The notes under the pieces: model-generated | What the model was told of the DNA's origin: nothing | Database searches by the model: none | What the model saw: the letters and a program-made list of their open reading frames with translations, nothing else | From: Prochlorococcus sp. AG-311-D23 | GTDB taxonomy: Bacteria > Cyanobacteriota > Cyanobacteriia > PCC-6307 > Cyanobiaceae | Reading direction: 5' to 3' | NCBI GenBank assembly: GCA_003284445.1 | Contig: QBVH01000002.1 | Coordinates: forward strand, 41,848-105,847 | Length of the DNA: 64,000 nucleotides | Part shown: piece after piece, positions 28,338-38,081 of the stretch | Numbering within the stretch: position 1 is the stretch's first letter | Layout: each line of letters opens with the position of its first letter | Position numbers and translations under genes: made by a program

Positions 28338-29495
28338 TTAAGACTCCACCATTCTTCCTTTTTGAGGGAACATCCCAGTTGGTCGAAACTGCAAGAATAT
28401 GACTATTAGTGCAAATATCATTACCCTAGCCATACTTGTTGTCGCAAAAAAATCTATTGTTGATGCTAGAGGTGAAGGCATATCTGGCCAAATAGTAAGG
28501 AGTCTTCCAGCTCCAATTAAATCAGTCATGATTCCTATTGAGAAAGAAGCAAGAATTGTACCTAGCAAATTACCTACTCCACCAAGAACGACTACCATAA
28601 AACATCCCACAATATAATTTCCGCCAACATTTGGGCCTACTGACCCCAGAAGTGAAACTGCAACTCCAGCGACTCCCGCAAGACCAGAACCGATACCAAA
28701 AGTAATAATATCTACTGTTTCTGTTGATATACCTAAACAATCACTCATAGGTCTATTTTGAGTTACTGCTCTAATTCTCATTCCCCAAGCTGTTTTATCG
28801 AGAAAGAAAATCACTACTAAAACAGATATTACGGTGATAAGGATTATTAATAGACGTGTCTTAGGAAAAGTAATTCCAACAAAATCTATACCACCTCTCA
28901 TCCAAGAAGGGGCAGTAACATCAACATTCCTTGCACTTGAGCGACTAAGTTTACTTACTAAAGAAGATAAAATACCTCCTGTTGAGACACCTAGCAAGGC
29001 AGAAAAGCCCCAAGTACATGACCTTATTAATTTACTTTTTGTACCAGAAAGTAAATTATCAGAAATAAATAATGGTGAAAATAATCCAAAGAAAAGTGCT
29101 ACGACTAAACCGCTTGCATAGGCAAGAGGAACACTTCTAACAAATTGTTGAAGGATTAAGCTAACTCCCCATGTAGCTAAAAGTGTTTCAAGAGGACTTC
29201 CATAGAGACGTCTAATAACTGTTCGTTCTAAAAGAATCCCAACTGTTCCACTAACTAAAAAAGCAATTCCAATTGCAACTATGACATACGAATCATAAAA
29301 AGGTTTTAAAAAAGAAACTTGTTTGAAAATTAATTGAGTTATGTATGTTGAATAAGCACCAAGCATCATCAATTCGCCATGTGCAAGATTGATGACACCC
29401 ATTAAACCGAAGACAATTGCTAGTCCCAGTGCTGCGACAAGCAAAACTGAGCCAATAGCAACGCCATTAAAGAGGCTTTCAAGAAAAAGTTGCAC
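28338..29495 (-). CDS. urtB: Urea ABC transporter permease UrtB
   Basis: 385-aa permease of the LivH type, polytopic. Motifs: GVINLAHGELMMLGAYSTYI near residue 34, LLERTVIRRLYGSPLETLLA, and GGVGNLLGTILASFSIGI near the C terminus. Length is above the LivH norm because UrtB carries an extra central segment (about residues 130-200). It is separated from urtA by 77 bp, which contain a perfect 11-bp hairpin. The stop is 3 bp before urtC. Confidence 0.94.
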   Translation of the reverse strand: MQLFLESLFNGVAIGSVLLVAALGLAIVFGLMGVINLAHGELMMLGAYSTYITQLIFKQVSFLKPFYDSYVIVAIGIAFLVSGTVGILLERTVIRRLYGSPLETLLATWGVSLILQQFVRSVPLAYASGLVVALFFGLFSPLFISDNLLSGTKSKLIRSCTWGFSALLGVSTGGILSSLVSKLSRSSARNVDVTAPSWMRGGIDFVGITFPKTRLLIILITVISVLVVIFFLDKTAWGMRIRAVTQNRPMSDCLGISTETVDIITFGIGSGLAGVAGVAVSLLGSVGPNVGGNYIVGCFMVVVLGGVGNLLGTILASFSIGIMTDLIGAGRLLTIWPDMPSPLASTIDFFATTSMARVMIFALIVIFLQFRPTGMFPQKGRMVES

Positions 29496-29519
29496 TAGCT
29501 TGGTTGTTTTTTTTTAAGA

Positions 29520-29545
29520 AATAAGGAGCCCAAAGGCTCCTTATT
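29520..29545 (-). promoter_or_regulatory. Intercistronic hairpin between urtA and urtB
   Basis: An 11-bp perfect stem with a four-base loop (AATAAGGAGCC, CAAA, GGCTCCTTATT on the plus strand). On the coding (minus) strand it follows the urtA stop by about 27 bp and precedes urtB by about 25 bp. The lack of a U-run of terminator length suggests partial termination or 3'-end stabilisation, giving more UrtA than UrtBCDE. Such differential expression is common for binding proteins. Confidence 0.75.
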
Positions 29546-29572
29546 AGAATCTATTTATAAGTGAAAATCGAA

Positions 29573-30850
29573 TCACATTTTATATTTTTCACCTTTCTTA
29601 GGATCAGTCCAATCACAAGCATAACCTTTTGAACTTGGATGTTTTTGGTTCCATGCTTGTGGCTCAACTACTCCAGTTTCTTCAAGGATTGTAAATCCAC
29701 CTTCTGCATTGATTTCACCGATTCTCACTGTTTGAGATAGGTGATGATTTGCCATGACTTCTACTGGACCTTGAGGAGCATCGAATGTCTGACCAACCAA
29801 TGCTTCTCTAACCGCATTGTCATCAAATGTACCTGCATCTTCAACTGCCTGCTTCCAAAGATAAACCATGTTATAAGCAGATTCTTGAGGATCAGCCACA
29901 ACACGATCACTCCCCCATCTCTTCTTAAAGCTCTTAGCAAACTGCTTAGAAGCTGGAGTATCAATAGACATCATGTAGTTCCAAGCACCATAGTGGCCCT
30001 CAAGGAACTCAGGTCCAATCGTACTAATCTCTTCTTCCGCAATGGAGTAGTTCATTACGTAATAACCATTAGAAGGAGTGATTCCTGCGTCCTGGATTTG
30101 TTTGAAAAAAGCAACGTTTTGGTCACCATTCAAAGTGTTAACTATGATTCCACCATCAGGAAGAGCAACTTTTATCTTAGAGATAATAGGTGCTACCTCA
30201 GTATTACCTAATGGAAGATAGTCTTCTCCAACAACTTTACCGCCAAGTTGTTTTACTTGAGCTTTAGTAATTGTGTTAGAAGTTCTTGGGAAAACATAGT
30301 CAGAACCAACCAAGAAGAAATCTCCTCCAGCAGCTGGTGAGCGCTTATACATGAAATCTGTAGCAGGCTCAGACTGCTGATTTGGAGTGGCTCCTGTATA
30401 GAAAATATTATTGGAGCACTCTTGTGCTTCATATTGAATTGGGTAATAAAGGAATGCATCTTTAGATTCATAAACTGGAAGCATTGCCTTGCGACTTGCA
30501 GAAGTCCAGCCACCAAAGACTACTGGTACTCCATCTTGGTCGATTAACTTCTTGGATTTCTCAGCAAAGGTAGGCCAATCTGATGCACCATCTTCAACTA
30601 TGTATTCAATTTTATAGCTTTTACCGTCGACTGTTACTCCGCCAGCTGCATTGATTTCCTCAATAGCCATTTTTTCTGTATCAACGAGAGTTGATTCGGA
30701 GATAGCCATTGTCCCTGATAGGGAATGGAGAATTCCAACAGTGACGGTGTCGTCAAAGTTGCCTGAGGAATCTGATCCACCACAAGCTGTAACAGTTACG
30801 GCCAATGAGGCAGTAGCTAAACCTGCAAAAATTCGCTTTGGAAGCTTCAT
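29573..30850 (-). CDS. urtA: Urea ABC transporter substrate-binding lipoprotein UrtA
   Basis: 425-aa periplasmic binding protein of the branched-chain amino acid/amide/urea type. The signal peptide MKLPKRIFAGLATASLAVTV ends in a lipobox TAC with the modified residue Cys23. Mature features include VGILHSLSGTMAISE and a VIFGGWTSASRK-like stretch (VPVVFGGWTSASRKA), and FLEGHYGAWNYMMS. First gene of urtABCDE, preceded by a good NtcA-type promoter. UrtA captures urea and hands it to UrtB/UrtC. Confidence 0.96.
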   Translation of the reverse strand: MKLPKRIFAGLATASLAVTVTACGGSDSSGNFDDTVTVGILHSLSGTMAISESTLVDTEKMAIEEINAAGGVTVDGKSYKIEYIVEDGASDWPTFAEKSKKLIDQDGVPVVFGGWTSASRKAMLPVYESKDAFLYYPIQYEAQECSNNIFYTGATPNQQSEPATDFMYKRSPAAGGDFFLVGSDYVFPRTSNTITKAQVKQLGGKVVGEDYLPLGNTEVAPIISKIKVALPDGGIIVNTLNGDQNVAFFKQIQDAGITPSNGYYVMNYSIAEEEISTIGPEFLEGHYGAWNYMMSIDTPASKQFAKSFKKRWGSDRVVADPQESAYNMVYLWKQAVEDAGTFDDNAVREALVGQTFDAPQGPVEVMANHHLSQTVRIGEINAEGGFTILEETGVVEPQAWNQKHPSSKGYACDWTDPKKGEKYKM

Positions 30851-30895
30851 GAATTACTAACTAAATTAGATGTTTGCCCACCTTGGGGTTTAAGA

Positions 30896-30938
30896 AAAGT
30901 ATCCAACCGAACACCCCTCTTTTTGTAGCCAATAAGAC
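30896..30938 (-). promoter_or_regulatory. NtcA-type promoter of urtA
   Basis: On the minus strand GTC-N8-TAC lies at 30938-30925 (consensus GTA-N8-TAC; one mismatch). Exactly 23 bases later comes TACTTT at 30901-30896, matching the TAN3T -10 box. This spacing is the classical class II NtcA-activated layout of nitrogen-stress genes in cyanobacteria. The -10 is about 46 bases before the urtA ATG. Binding is inferred. Confidence 0.75.
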
Positions 30939-30991
30939 TGTTTTAACTATTTCAGTAAACGAAGATAGATTTCCGTATACGGCTATACCAT

Positions 30992-31600
30992 TTACTGCGT
31001 AGGAGGTATCTGATTACACAAGAATTCTTCAATTATTTTTATCCCCTCCCCTGTTTTGGTATTGGTAAAGCACCAGGGCAGATTTTTCCTCATAAGCAGA
31101 GTATCTCTCTCCATTATTTTCAGGCTTGCTCCAACCATTTCAGCTAGGTCAATCTTATTGATAACTAACAAATCAGAACGTGTTATTCCTGGCCCTCCTT
31201 TCCTAGGAATCTTATCTCCCGCCGCGACATCAATTATGTATATACATACATCTACTAACTCAGGGCTAAAACTCGCAGCCAGATTATCGCCACCACTTTC
31301 AACAAATACTAAATCTAAAGTTGTAAATTTATACTCTAGCTCTTCAACCGCAATACGATTGATTGAACAATCTTCCCTTATCGCTGTATGTGGGCAACCT
31401 CCAGTTTCAACTCCTTTGATACGTTCCGGCACTAAAGCCTTTGAATTCGTTAAAAATTTTGCATCTTCTTGGGTATAGATATCATTTGTAACTACTGCAA
31501 TTTCTAATCGATCTTTAAGATTTTCACATAGTCTCTGAATAATAGCCGTCTTACCAGATCCTACTGGACCAGCTATACCAACTCTTAATTTACTTTCCAT
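30992..31600 (-). CDS. ureG: Urease accessory GTPase UreG
   Basis: 202-aa SIMIBI GTPase that powers nickel insertion into urease. P-loop [16 protein letters not shown] (about residue 10), [30 protein letters not shown] (Cys-Pro-His metal site), [18 protein letters not shown] and the guanine motif INKIDLA. Its ATG at 31600 shares a base with the ureF stop, so coupling is likely. It is transcribed toward urtA on the same strand; the urtA promoter lies in the 141-bp gap. Confidence 0.95.
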   Translation of the reverse strand: MESKLRVGIAGPVGSGKTAIIQRLCENLKDRLEIAVVTNDIYTQEDAKFLTNSKALVPERIKGVETGGCPHTAIREDCSINRIAVEELEYKFTTLDLVFVESGGDNLAASFSPELVDVCIYIIDVAAGDKIPRKGGPGITRSDLLVINKIDLAEMVGASLKIMERDTLLMRKNLPWCFTNTKTGEGIKIIEEFLCNQIPPTQ

Positions 31601-32271
31601 TAGCTTCTAAATAATCTTGAATAAAGTTCACCATGCGATTGTTGTGCCATAATCGCGCCGACATCGCTAACCCAAATTTCTTTGGGATTCTGCTGCAATA
31701 AGTAACTTGCTTGAGATTTTATAAGTCTTAGGGATTTTTTTTGAAGCTGTTGAGCTTTTGTTGGCCCTAATGACAATAGTCTTAACGCTGCACTCAATTG
31801 ATTAGCTACCCAACTATATAAAAATCCTTCCACCAAATCAAGGTGAGGTATATCCCAGCAAACTCCGGCCCAAGCCCAAGCTATGGGCCATACAAATTTT
31901 TTTTCATTACCAGGAAGAGGATGATCTAGATCAATGAGAAGCTGTAATAGAGATTGACCCATTTGTATTTGTTGAGATCTGATATCTGGCGAATCCCTTA
32001 ATGAACCAAGCCAAGAATTCCACTCATCAATAATTAACTTATGTTGAACATCTTTATGATCACTCCAATTAACTAAATCTCTCATGATGTGAGAAATTGA
32101 GCTTGCCTCAATTGTTATCTGGCCTCGAGAGAGTTCACTTTCAATCCAATTGAAAAGTGTTGTCTCGTCAAATACTTTTTTATTTTGAGCAAGCCACTCC
32201 AATCCTTCGGAGTAACTAAAAGCACCAACTGGTAATGATGGGCTGATTAATTGTAAAAACTCAAGGTTCAT
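31600..32271 (-). CDS. ureF: Urease accessory protein UreF
   Basis: 223-aa accessory factor that acts with UreD and UreG in the urease activation complex. The N terminus [20 protein letters not shown] then [12 protein letters not shown] is the UreF signature. I chose the ATG at 32271; an ATG at 32283 adds only MITF. Length is normal. The C terminus has the conserved all-helical stretch [13 protein letters not shown]. It follows ureE closely (20 bp with the chosen start). Confidence 0.93.
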   Translation of the reverse strand: MNLEFLQLISPSLPVGAFSYSEGLEWLAQNKKVFDETTLFNWIESELSRGQITIEASSISHIMRDLVNWSDHKDVQHKLIIDEWNSWLGSLRDSPDIRSQQIQMGQSLLQLLIDLDHPLPGNEKKFVWPIAWAWAGVCWDIPHLDLVEGFLYSWVANQLSAALRLLSLGPTKAQQLQKKSLRLIKSQASYLLQQNPKEIWVSDVGAIMAQQSHGELYSRLFRS

Positions 32272-32291
32272 AAACGTAATCAATCACATCC

Positions 32292-32732
32292 TTACTCATA
32301 AGCGCCTATCTCAGGAGAAAAAGGTCTATGGAAACGTTCTATTTCAAAGCCATGGCCTTTTAACATCTTTTTCATTACTACATCATTGAGTAAATATAAC
32401 TCTTTATCGTGCAACTCAATCTGAACATGTCTATTACCTAAATGATAAGCAGCTTTTAACAATTTCAATCTATTTCCTGAGCTAATTCTTATTACATCTT
32501 CGTGAGCGGCCACTATGCTTACAAAAACTTTTGAATTCTCACTTTTCAATACCTCTCCAGGAATCAAGCGACCTCCTCCTCTAGGCAAATTTAAAATAAC
32601 ATCAATTCCATCTAAAGTTGATCGTTTGCCTCTAAGCTGAGTCCTCTCTTTTGCAGACAAGGGAAGTAAAAGGCAATGTTTTATCACTTGAGCACTAATT
32701 CTCTCTGTGAGATAGATTAATTCCTGTGACAA
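32292..32732 (-). CDS. ureE: Urease accessory nickel chaperone UreE
   Basis: 146-aa nickel metallochaperone. N-terminal domain: RTQLRGKRSTLDGIDVILNL then PRGGGRLIPGEVL. C-terminal metal-binding domain includes AAYHLGNRHVQIELHDKELY, with the conserved His of the dimer interface (GNRHVQ), and GHGFEIERFHRPFSPE. Unlike Klebsiella UreE it has no His-rich tail; it ends EIGAYE. First gene of ureEFG, divergent from ureD with a 102-bp gap. Confidence 0.93.
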   Translation of the reverse strand: MSQELIYLTERISAQVIKHCLLLPLSAKERTQLRGKRSTLDGIDVILNLPRGGGRLIPGEVLKSENSKVFVSIVAAHEDVIRISSGNRLKLLKAAYHLGNRHVQIELHDKELYLLNDVVMKKMLKGHGFEIERFHRPFSPEIGAYE

Positions 32733-32834
32733 GCTTAAATTCTTTATAGATCTAAATTTTATAGGTTATGCCTACCACATCAGACATTTATTATTTTCTC
32801 AAAACTAAATGAGCAAAAACGATAAAGCTATTCA

Positions 32835-33758
32835 ATGAAATCTCAATGGCATGGAACTTGTGATCTAAGGCTTTTCAAGAACTCAAGGTCTAACAATAAA
32901 GATATTGTCAAAACAATTCATCAAGCAAAATGTACTGCTCCATTAAAAATAATGAGAGTATTTAATGATAAAAAAGATGGGAGATGTGAAGTACCAATTC
33001 TCCATAGTGCTGGAGGAATTGTTGGAGGTGATCAACTCACAATAAATGTAAACGCCGAAGAAGATAGCATTGCCATATGTTCTTCGGTAGCAGCTCAAAA
33101 AGTTTATGGAAGTAGAGGCAGATCAAAATTAAATCCGCAAGGGAGCTGGGCAAATCAAAAATGTTGTTTTCAAATAAAAAAAAATTCTGACTTTGAGTGG
33201 ATTCCTCAAGAGTTAATTGTTTATCAGGGCGGTCTTTTTGAACAAAATATGACTGTTAGTCTTGATCCTTCTTCAAGCTTTTTATGTGTTGATTTGGTTC
33301 GCTTGGGACGAACTGCAGCAGAGGAACAACTTGGTAGTGGAGTATGGAGATCATCTTTGGAAATCTTTAGGGATCATAAGCAAGGAAAACATTATGAATT
33401 TAGTGATCGATTAGAACTATCTGGAGAGGCTCTAAAATCTATTCATGGCTTAGAACAGAAACCAGTATTTGGATCTTTAACTTGGATAACACCTAAAGAA
33501 ATAAAGCAAAAAGATTTGTCTCATTTGTTAGTCGAATGTCGACAACAAAGAGCTGGACTTGAGGGATTTATGACTTGTAGTCTTCTTGAAAATGGTATAT
33601 CAGCAAGATACACTGGCTCATCAACACAATCAGCTCGATTTTGGTTTTATAGAATTTGGAGTCTTACAAGAATTTTGAGAAAATTAAGCATGCCTGAATA
33701 CATGAGGATTTGGCCAATGCAAGAAAATCCATCAAGAGATGCAAAATGTCCATCATGA
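32835..33758 (+). CDS. ureD: Urease accessory protein UreD
   Basis: 307-aa scaffold protein (UreD/UreH) that binds apo-urease during nickel insertion. Characteristic pieces: VPILHSAGGIVGGDQLTINV, AQKVYGSRGR, EWIPQELIVYQGGLFEQNMT, FLCVDLVRLGRTAAEEQLGSG (shortened here: the LGRTAAEE core), and GSSTQSARFWFYRIWSLTR-like C terminus. Start MKSQWHGTCDLRL is typical. First gene of ureDABC on the plus strand, divergent from ureEFG. Confidence 0.94.
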   Translation: MKSQWHGTCDLRLFKNSRSNNKDIVKTIHQAKCTAPLKIMRVFNDKKDGRCEVPILHSAGGIVGGDQLTINVNAEEDSIAICSSVAAQKVYGSRGRSKLNPQGSWANQKCCFQIKKNSDFEWIPQELIVYQGGLFEQNMTVSLDPSSSFLCVDLVRLGRTAAEEQLGSGVWRSSLEIFRDHKQGKHYEFSDRLELSGEALKSIHGLEQKPVFGSLTWITPKEIKQKDLSHLLVECRQQRAGLEGFMTCSLLENGISARYTGSSTQSARFWFYRIWSLTRILRKLSMPEYMRIWPMQENPSRDAKCPS

Positions 33759-33807
33759 ACTTTTAAGCATTTTTTTGATAGTAAAATTTATTTCTAACTA
33801 TTAAAAA

Positions 33808-34110
33808 ATGTACTTAAGCCCTCAAGAAAAAGACAAATTACTTGTAGTTACTGCTGCTCTTTTGGCAGAGCGAAGATTAAATAGAGGTTTGAAATTAAAT
33901 CATCCTGAAGCCGTTGCTTGGCTTAGCTTTCAAGTACTTGAAGGTGCTAGAGATGGAAAGAGTGTTTCAACCTTAATGAATGAGGGGACCACATGGTTAA
34001 CAAAAGAACAAGTCATGGAAGGTGTGCCAGAACTCATCAATGAAGTTCAAATAGAAGCTGTTTTTAAAGATGGAACGAAACTTGTAACACTTCATAATCC
34101 AATTAGCTAA
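33808..34110 (+). CDS. ureA: Urease gamma subunit
   Basis: 100-aa gamma subunit. [20 protein letters not shown] then [20 protein letters not shown], and a C terminus [20 protein letters not shown]. These match UreA over its whole length (100 residues is the norm). It is 49 bp after ureD and 8 bp before ureB, in the standard ureDABC order. Confidence 0.97.
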   Translation: MYLSPQEKDKLLVVTAALLAERRLNRGLKLNHPEAVAWLSFQVLEGARDGKSVSTLMNEGTTWLTKEQVMEGVPELINEVQIEAVFKDGTKLVTLHNPIS

Positions 34111-34118
34111 CTACAATT

Positions 34119-34439
34119 ATGTCTTATTTAATTCCTGGAGAACTTATTCCCGAAGATGGTTTTATTGAACTAAATAAAGGAAGAGAAACCACAACTCTAA
34201 AAGTCGCTAACACCTCTGATCGACCTATACAAATTGGCTCTCATTATCATTTCTTTGAGTCCAATAAAGGTCTAGAATTTGATCGTAAAAAATCTCTTGG
34301 CAAAAGGTTAGACATTCCAGCCGGTACTGCTATCAGATTTGAGCCAGGTGATCAAAGAGAAGTTAATCTTGTTCCTTTTGCTGGTGACCGTAAAATTTTT
34401 GGGTTCAACGGACTTATAAACGATTCACTTCAACAATAA
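34119..34439 (+). CDS. ureB: Urease beta subunit
   Basis: 106-aa beta subunit. [40 protein letters not shown], and [20 protein letters not shown] are the hallmark blocks. Length is normal for a three-subunit bacterial urease. One base separates its stop from the ureC ATG, so they are translated as a coupled pair. Confidence 0.97.
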   Translation: MSYLIPGELIPEDGFIELNKGRETTTLKVANTSDRPIQIGSHYHFFESNKGLEFDRKKSLGKRLDIPAGTAIRFEPGDQREVNLVPFAGDRKIFGFNGLINDSLQQ

Positions 34440-34440
34440 A

Positions 34441-36150
34441 ATGCCTTTCAAAATTTCTCGCCAAGCCTATGCAGAGACCTATGGTCCGACGAAAGGGGAT
34501 CGCATTAGACTTGCAGATACTGACTTAATACTCGAAGTTGAACAGGATCATACTCACTATGGAGACGAAGTTAAATTTGGTGGAGGGAAGGTCATTCGTG
34601 ATGGGATGGGACAATCACAACAAAGTAGAGACAATGGAGTAGTAGATACAGTTATCACAAATGCACTAATCTTGGATTGGTGGGGAATTGTCAAAGCTGA
34701 TATTGGCATTAAAAACGGAAAAATCTCAGGTATTGGAAAGGCTGGAAATCCGGATACTCAAGAAGGTGTCAACATTATTGTAGGAGCCAGCACAGAAGCA
34801 ATCGCAGGAGAAGGAAGCATTATTACTGCAGGAGCTATTGATAGTCATATTCATTTCATCTGTCCACAACAAATAGAAACTGCTTTAGCTAGTGGGGTTA
34901 CGACAATGCTCGGAGGGGGGACAGGCCCAGCAACAGGCACTAATGCAACGACATGTACACCAGGAGCATTCCATATCTCAAGAATGCTGCAATCTGCAGA
35001 GGGCTTTCCTGTCAATCTGGGATTCTTTGGGAAAGGCAATGCAACTAACAAAGCAGCATTAGAGGAACAAGTAAGAGCAGGTGCTTGTGGGTTAAAACTT
35101 CATGAAGACTGGGGAACAACACCTGCCTGTATTGATTCCTGCCTAAGTGTTGCAGATCAATTAGACGTACAAGTTTGTATTCACACAGACACCCTAAACG
35201 AAGCTGGTTTTGTTGAAGATACAATTCAGGCAATAAAAGGGAGAACAATTCATACCTTCCATACAGAAGGAGCTGGAGGTGGTCATGCTCCAGACATTAT
35301 CAAAATTTGTAGAGAGTCAAATGTGATTCCCAGCAGTACAAATCCAACTAGGCCTTTCACTCTAAATACTCTTGAAGAGCATTTAGACATGTTGATGGTT
35401 TGTCATCATTTGGATCCCAAAATTCCAGAGGATGTTGCATTTGCTGAGTCAAGAATACGTCGTGAAACTATTGCCGCCGAAGACATACTCCACGATTTAG
35501 GAGCCTTTTCTATTATTGCTAGTGACTCCCAGGCCATGGGTAGAGTTGGGGAGGTTATTAGCCGGACTTTTCAAACTGCTCACAAAATGAAAGTTCAAAG
35601 AGGAGCTTTACCAGAGGATAATCAAAGAAATGATAATCATCGCCTGAAAAGATATATCTCAAAGGTAACTATTAATCCAGCGATAGCTCATGGAATCAGT
35701 GGTCATGTTGGTTCTGTAGAAGTTGGCAAACTAGCAGACTTAGTCCTTTGGAAGCCTGGCTTTTTTGGAGTCAAACCTGACTTAGTAGTTAAAGGAGGAT
35801 GTATAGCATGGGCTCAAATGGGAGATGCAAATGCCTCCATTCCTACACCACAACCAGTCCATGGTCGTCCAATGTTTTCTTCCTTTGGAAAGGCAATAAA
35901 TCCTACATGCCTGACTTTCTTAAGCAAGAGTGCAATAGATGCTGGAGTCCCTGAACGACTAAAATTGGAACGCTCTTATGCTCCCGTTAAAGACACAAGA
36001 AAAATATCTAAAAAATCAATGAAGCTAAATGATGCAAGACCCAAAATCGAAGTAGACCCTCAAACATATGAAGTTTTTGCAAACGGAGAGCTTTTGACTT
36101 GTGAACCAGCTGAATCACTACCACTTGCTCAAAGATATCTATTGCTTTAA
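34441..36150 (+). CDS. ureC: Urease alpha subunit (catalytic)
   Basis: 569-aa catalytic subunit of the nickel urease hydrolysing urea to ammonia and CO2. Visible active-site features: [11 protein letters not shown] (two Ni ligand His), the carbamylated lysine in [26 protein letters not shown], and the flap MVCHHLDP with its Cys and His. [17 protein letters not shown]-type Asp ligand is present as [16 protein letters not shown]. Length matches UreC exactly. Last gene of ureDABC; it is followed by 23 bp and a convergent gene. Confidence 0.98.
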   Translation: MPFKISRQAYAETYGPTKGDRIRLADTDLILEVEQDHTHYGDEVKFGGGKVIRDGMGQSQQSRDNGVVDTVITNALILDWWGIVKADIGIKNGKISGIGKAGNPDTQEGVNIIVGASTEAIAGEGSIITAGAIDSHIHFICPQQIETALASGVTTMLGGGTGPATGTNATTCTPGAFHISRMLQSAEGFPVNLGFFGKGNATNKAALEEQVRAGACGLKLHEDWGTTPACIDSCLSVADQLDVQVCIHTDTLNEAGFVEDTIQAIKGRTIHTFHTEGAGGGHAPDIIKICRESNVIPSSTNPTRPFTLNTLEEHLDMLMVCHHLDPKIPEDVAFAESRIRRETIAAEDILHDLGAFSIIASDSQAMGRVGEVISRTFQTAHKMKVQRGALPEDNQRNDNHRLKRYISKVTINPAIAHGISGHVGSVEVGKLADLVLWKPGFFGVKPDLVVKGGCIAWAQMGDANASIPTPQPVHGRPMFSSFGKAINPTCLTFLSKSAIDAGVPERLKLERSYAPVKDTRKISKKSMKLNDARPKIEVDPQTYEVFANGELLTCEPAESLPLAQRYLLL

Positions 36151-36173
36151 TTGATATTAAGTTTGAAAAGATC

Positions 36174-36401
36174 TTAGGCTACCAGCGAATCTTCCTTACT
36201 AGAAGCAGTTATTCGAAGGCGTTCTTCTAAATTTGGTCCATATGACTCTATACCCCAAATTTCCAACTGCGAACCATCTGGTGCCATAGATGAGAATACT
36301 TCTTGAGGGAAAATAGCTCGTTCTAGAAAAAATCTATCCGGTCCAATGCATTTAAGTATGACCATGCTAGAAGTGATGTTTCTGTAAGAGAAATCGACCA
36401 T
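36174..36401 (-). CDS. DUF1830 protein
   Basis: 75-aa cyanobacterial protein of the DUF1830 type. MVDFSYRNITSSMVILKCIG is followed by the family core FFLERAIFPQEVFSSMAPDG and LEIWG. No signal or membrane segment. Function unknown. It is convergent with ureC and lies in the AT-rich segment before the porin gene. Confidence 0.78.
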   Translation of the reverse strand: MVDFSYRNITSSMVILKCIGPDRFFLERAIFPQEVFSSMAPDGSQLEIWGIESYGPNLEERLRITASSKEDSLVA

Positions 36402-36578
36402 AACCTACAATTTTTTTTTGAAATTAAAACAAATAAACAAAAAAGTATTTGTAATTTTTTATACAAAAGATATAGACAAAAATATAAACTTTTTCTTAAT
36501 ATGTCCAAATCAAAAGTCCCCTTTAAGATCAATTAGTTATAAAAAATGCAAAAATTCATGATCTCCACAGCAACTTGA

Positions 36579-36737
36579 TTGAGAATAAAAAACATACTAT
36601 TTCGACTAGAAACTAATCAATTAGTTAAACTAAAAGAAAGGATTTTCCTTAATAAATTTCCTCATATTTCTCCTTTGATTGCAGCATGGATTGCATCTGC
36701 ACTAGGATTAGAGGCTAGTGCTATAGATAGTGAATAG
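36579..36737 (+). CDS. Possible 52-aa protein or gene remnant
   Basis: A frame that opens with TTG right after a TGA stop: LRIKNILFRLETNQLVKLKE then RIFLNKFPHISPLIAAWIAS and ALGLEASAIDSE. The second half looks protein-like (an Ala-rich amphipathic helix). There is no ribosome site, so it could be the C-terminal remnant of a longer gene. Low certainty. Confidence 0.3.
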   Translation: MRIKNILFRLETNQLVKLKERIFLNKFPHISPLIAAWIASALGLEASAIDSE

Positions 36738-36965
36738 TTATTAAAACCATGGAAACCAAGTTTTCAATGAGATAGTTGATTAGCAATAAAAGCTATCCAT
36801 AATAATAAATATTCCAACAATTATAATTCAATTAAAATGATAACCAGGAATAATTCAAAAAAGTATCCAAAAATACAAAATAATTCTTAGCAATGTAACA
36901 ACTAATACACCAAATCAAACTACTAATTAGGAAAATAAATTGCTCTTAATTTGTGTGAGGACACA

Positions 36966-37976
36966 ATGAAGCTTTTCCAACATTTACTGGTAGCTCCTGC
37001 TGCATTGAGCCTAATGGCTCCAGTTGCAGTTAATGCAGATACTGCATTTTCATCAACCACATCTCTTTCTGGTGGTGCTGTTTTTACTATCGGTTCTGTT
37101 TCCGATGGAGGAACAACTGATACGGAAGAAGAACTCTATATGCAATATGGATATGGACTTGACGTAACTTCCAGTTTTACTGGGGAAGATATGCTCTACA
37201 TGGGCATGGAAACTGGGAATGCTAGTGGTCCATTAGCAAGCATGGACAGCTCAGTCGGCGGTACTGGTGCTATTACATTGCATTCTTTGTATTATGCCTT
37301 TCCTGTTGGCGATCTTTCCGTAACTGCTGGACCATTACTTGATCAAGACGATGTTGTTGCTGCAACAACTTCTGCGTATTCAGACGCTTTCAGACTAGGT
37401 AGCATGCCTTATTCTTTGGCTGGTAACGAAACTGGTCCTGGAGTTGGTGTTGCTTACTCTAATGACAACGGTGTAGTTGCTTCTGTTAGCTTCGTTTCTG
37501 TTGGAGGCTCTGATTCAACAGTAGGAATCGGCGCTGACGATGGAGATGATGTTTCCACTTTCACTCTTGGCTATGATGGCGACGGCTTTGGTGGCGGACT
37601 TGTAATCGCTTCTAATGACGGTGAAGCGGGAACAAATGGATACGACACATTTGGTGGCGGTATCTATTACAGCCCTGAGTCAGTCCCTGCGACAATAAGC
37701 GTTGCTTATGACACACAAGATCCAGAAACGGGTGCTGATGCAACTGATTTGTTCGTTGGTATTGATTACGAAGTTGGTCCTGGAACATTGAGTGCTGCTT
37801 ATAATTCAACTGATATTGATGGTAGTGATTCTGAAGATTCAACAGGATTTGAAGTTTCTTACAGCTACGGACTTAATGACTATGTCTCAGTAACAGCTGG
37901 ATTCTTTACTGTTGAAGATACAAGTACTGGTGATGACGACACTGGGGTAGTTGCTGAAACTTATTTCAGCTTCTAA
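36966..37976 (+). CDS. Porin-like outer-membrane protein
   Basis: 336-aa secreted protein from the ATG at 36966 (a TTG at 36951 adds five residues). The signal peptide is MKLFQHLLVAPAALSLMAPV followed by AVNADTAF. The mature part is rich in Gly, Asp, Ser and Thr, with alternating beta-strand patterns and a C-terminal aromatic residue (AETYFSF), as in beta-barrel porins. It is close to the porin-like proteins abundant in Prochlorococcus outer membranes. Acidic loops (VGIGADDGDDVSTF) suggest a cation-facing pore. The position next to the urea cluster is suggestive only. A terminator follows. Confidence 0.82.
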   Translation: MKLFQHLLVAPAALSLMAPVAVNADTAFSSTTSLSGGAVFTIGSVSDGGTTDTEEELYMQYGYGLDVTSSFTGEDMLYMGMETGNASGPLASMDSSVGGTGAITLHSLYYAFPVGDLSVTAGPLLDQDDVVAATTSAYSDAFRLGSMPYSLAGNETGPGVGVAYSNDNGVVASVSFVSVGGSDSTVGIGADDGDDVSTFTLGYDGDGFGGGLVIASNDGEAGTNGYDTFGGGIYYSPESVPATISVAYDTQDPETGADATDLFVGIDYEVGPGTLSAAYNSTDIDGSDSEDSTGFEVSYSYGLNDYVSVTAGFFTVEDTSTGDDDTGVVAETYFSF

Positions 37977-37993
37977 ACCTTAAAGTTTTATCC

Positions 37994-38026
37994 AAAAAAA
38001 GCCTCCTAATAAAATAGGAGGCTTTT
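37994..38026 (+). terminator. Intrinsic terminator of the porin-like gene
   Basis: A run of A residues, then GCCTCCTA (38001-38008) pairing with TAGGAGGC (38015-38022), then TTTTT. A standard strong plus-strand terminator 18 bp after the stop. Confidence 0.9.
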
Positions 38027-38081
38027 TAATGAATACAAAAATTAATTTCAATTTTTAAGTTATCAAGAAAGACTAATTTTA

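Noticed and set aside
32733-32834. Possible NtcA site in the ureE-ureD gap
   Set aside because: GTTATGCCTACCAC fits only GT-N10-AC and lacks a well-placed TAN3T box, unlike the urtA site.
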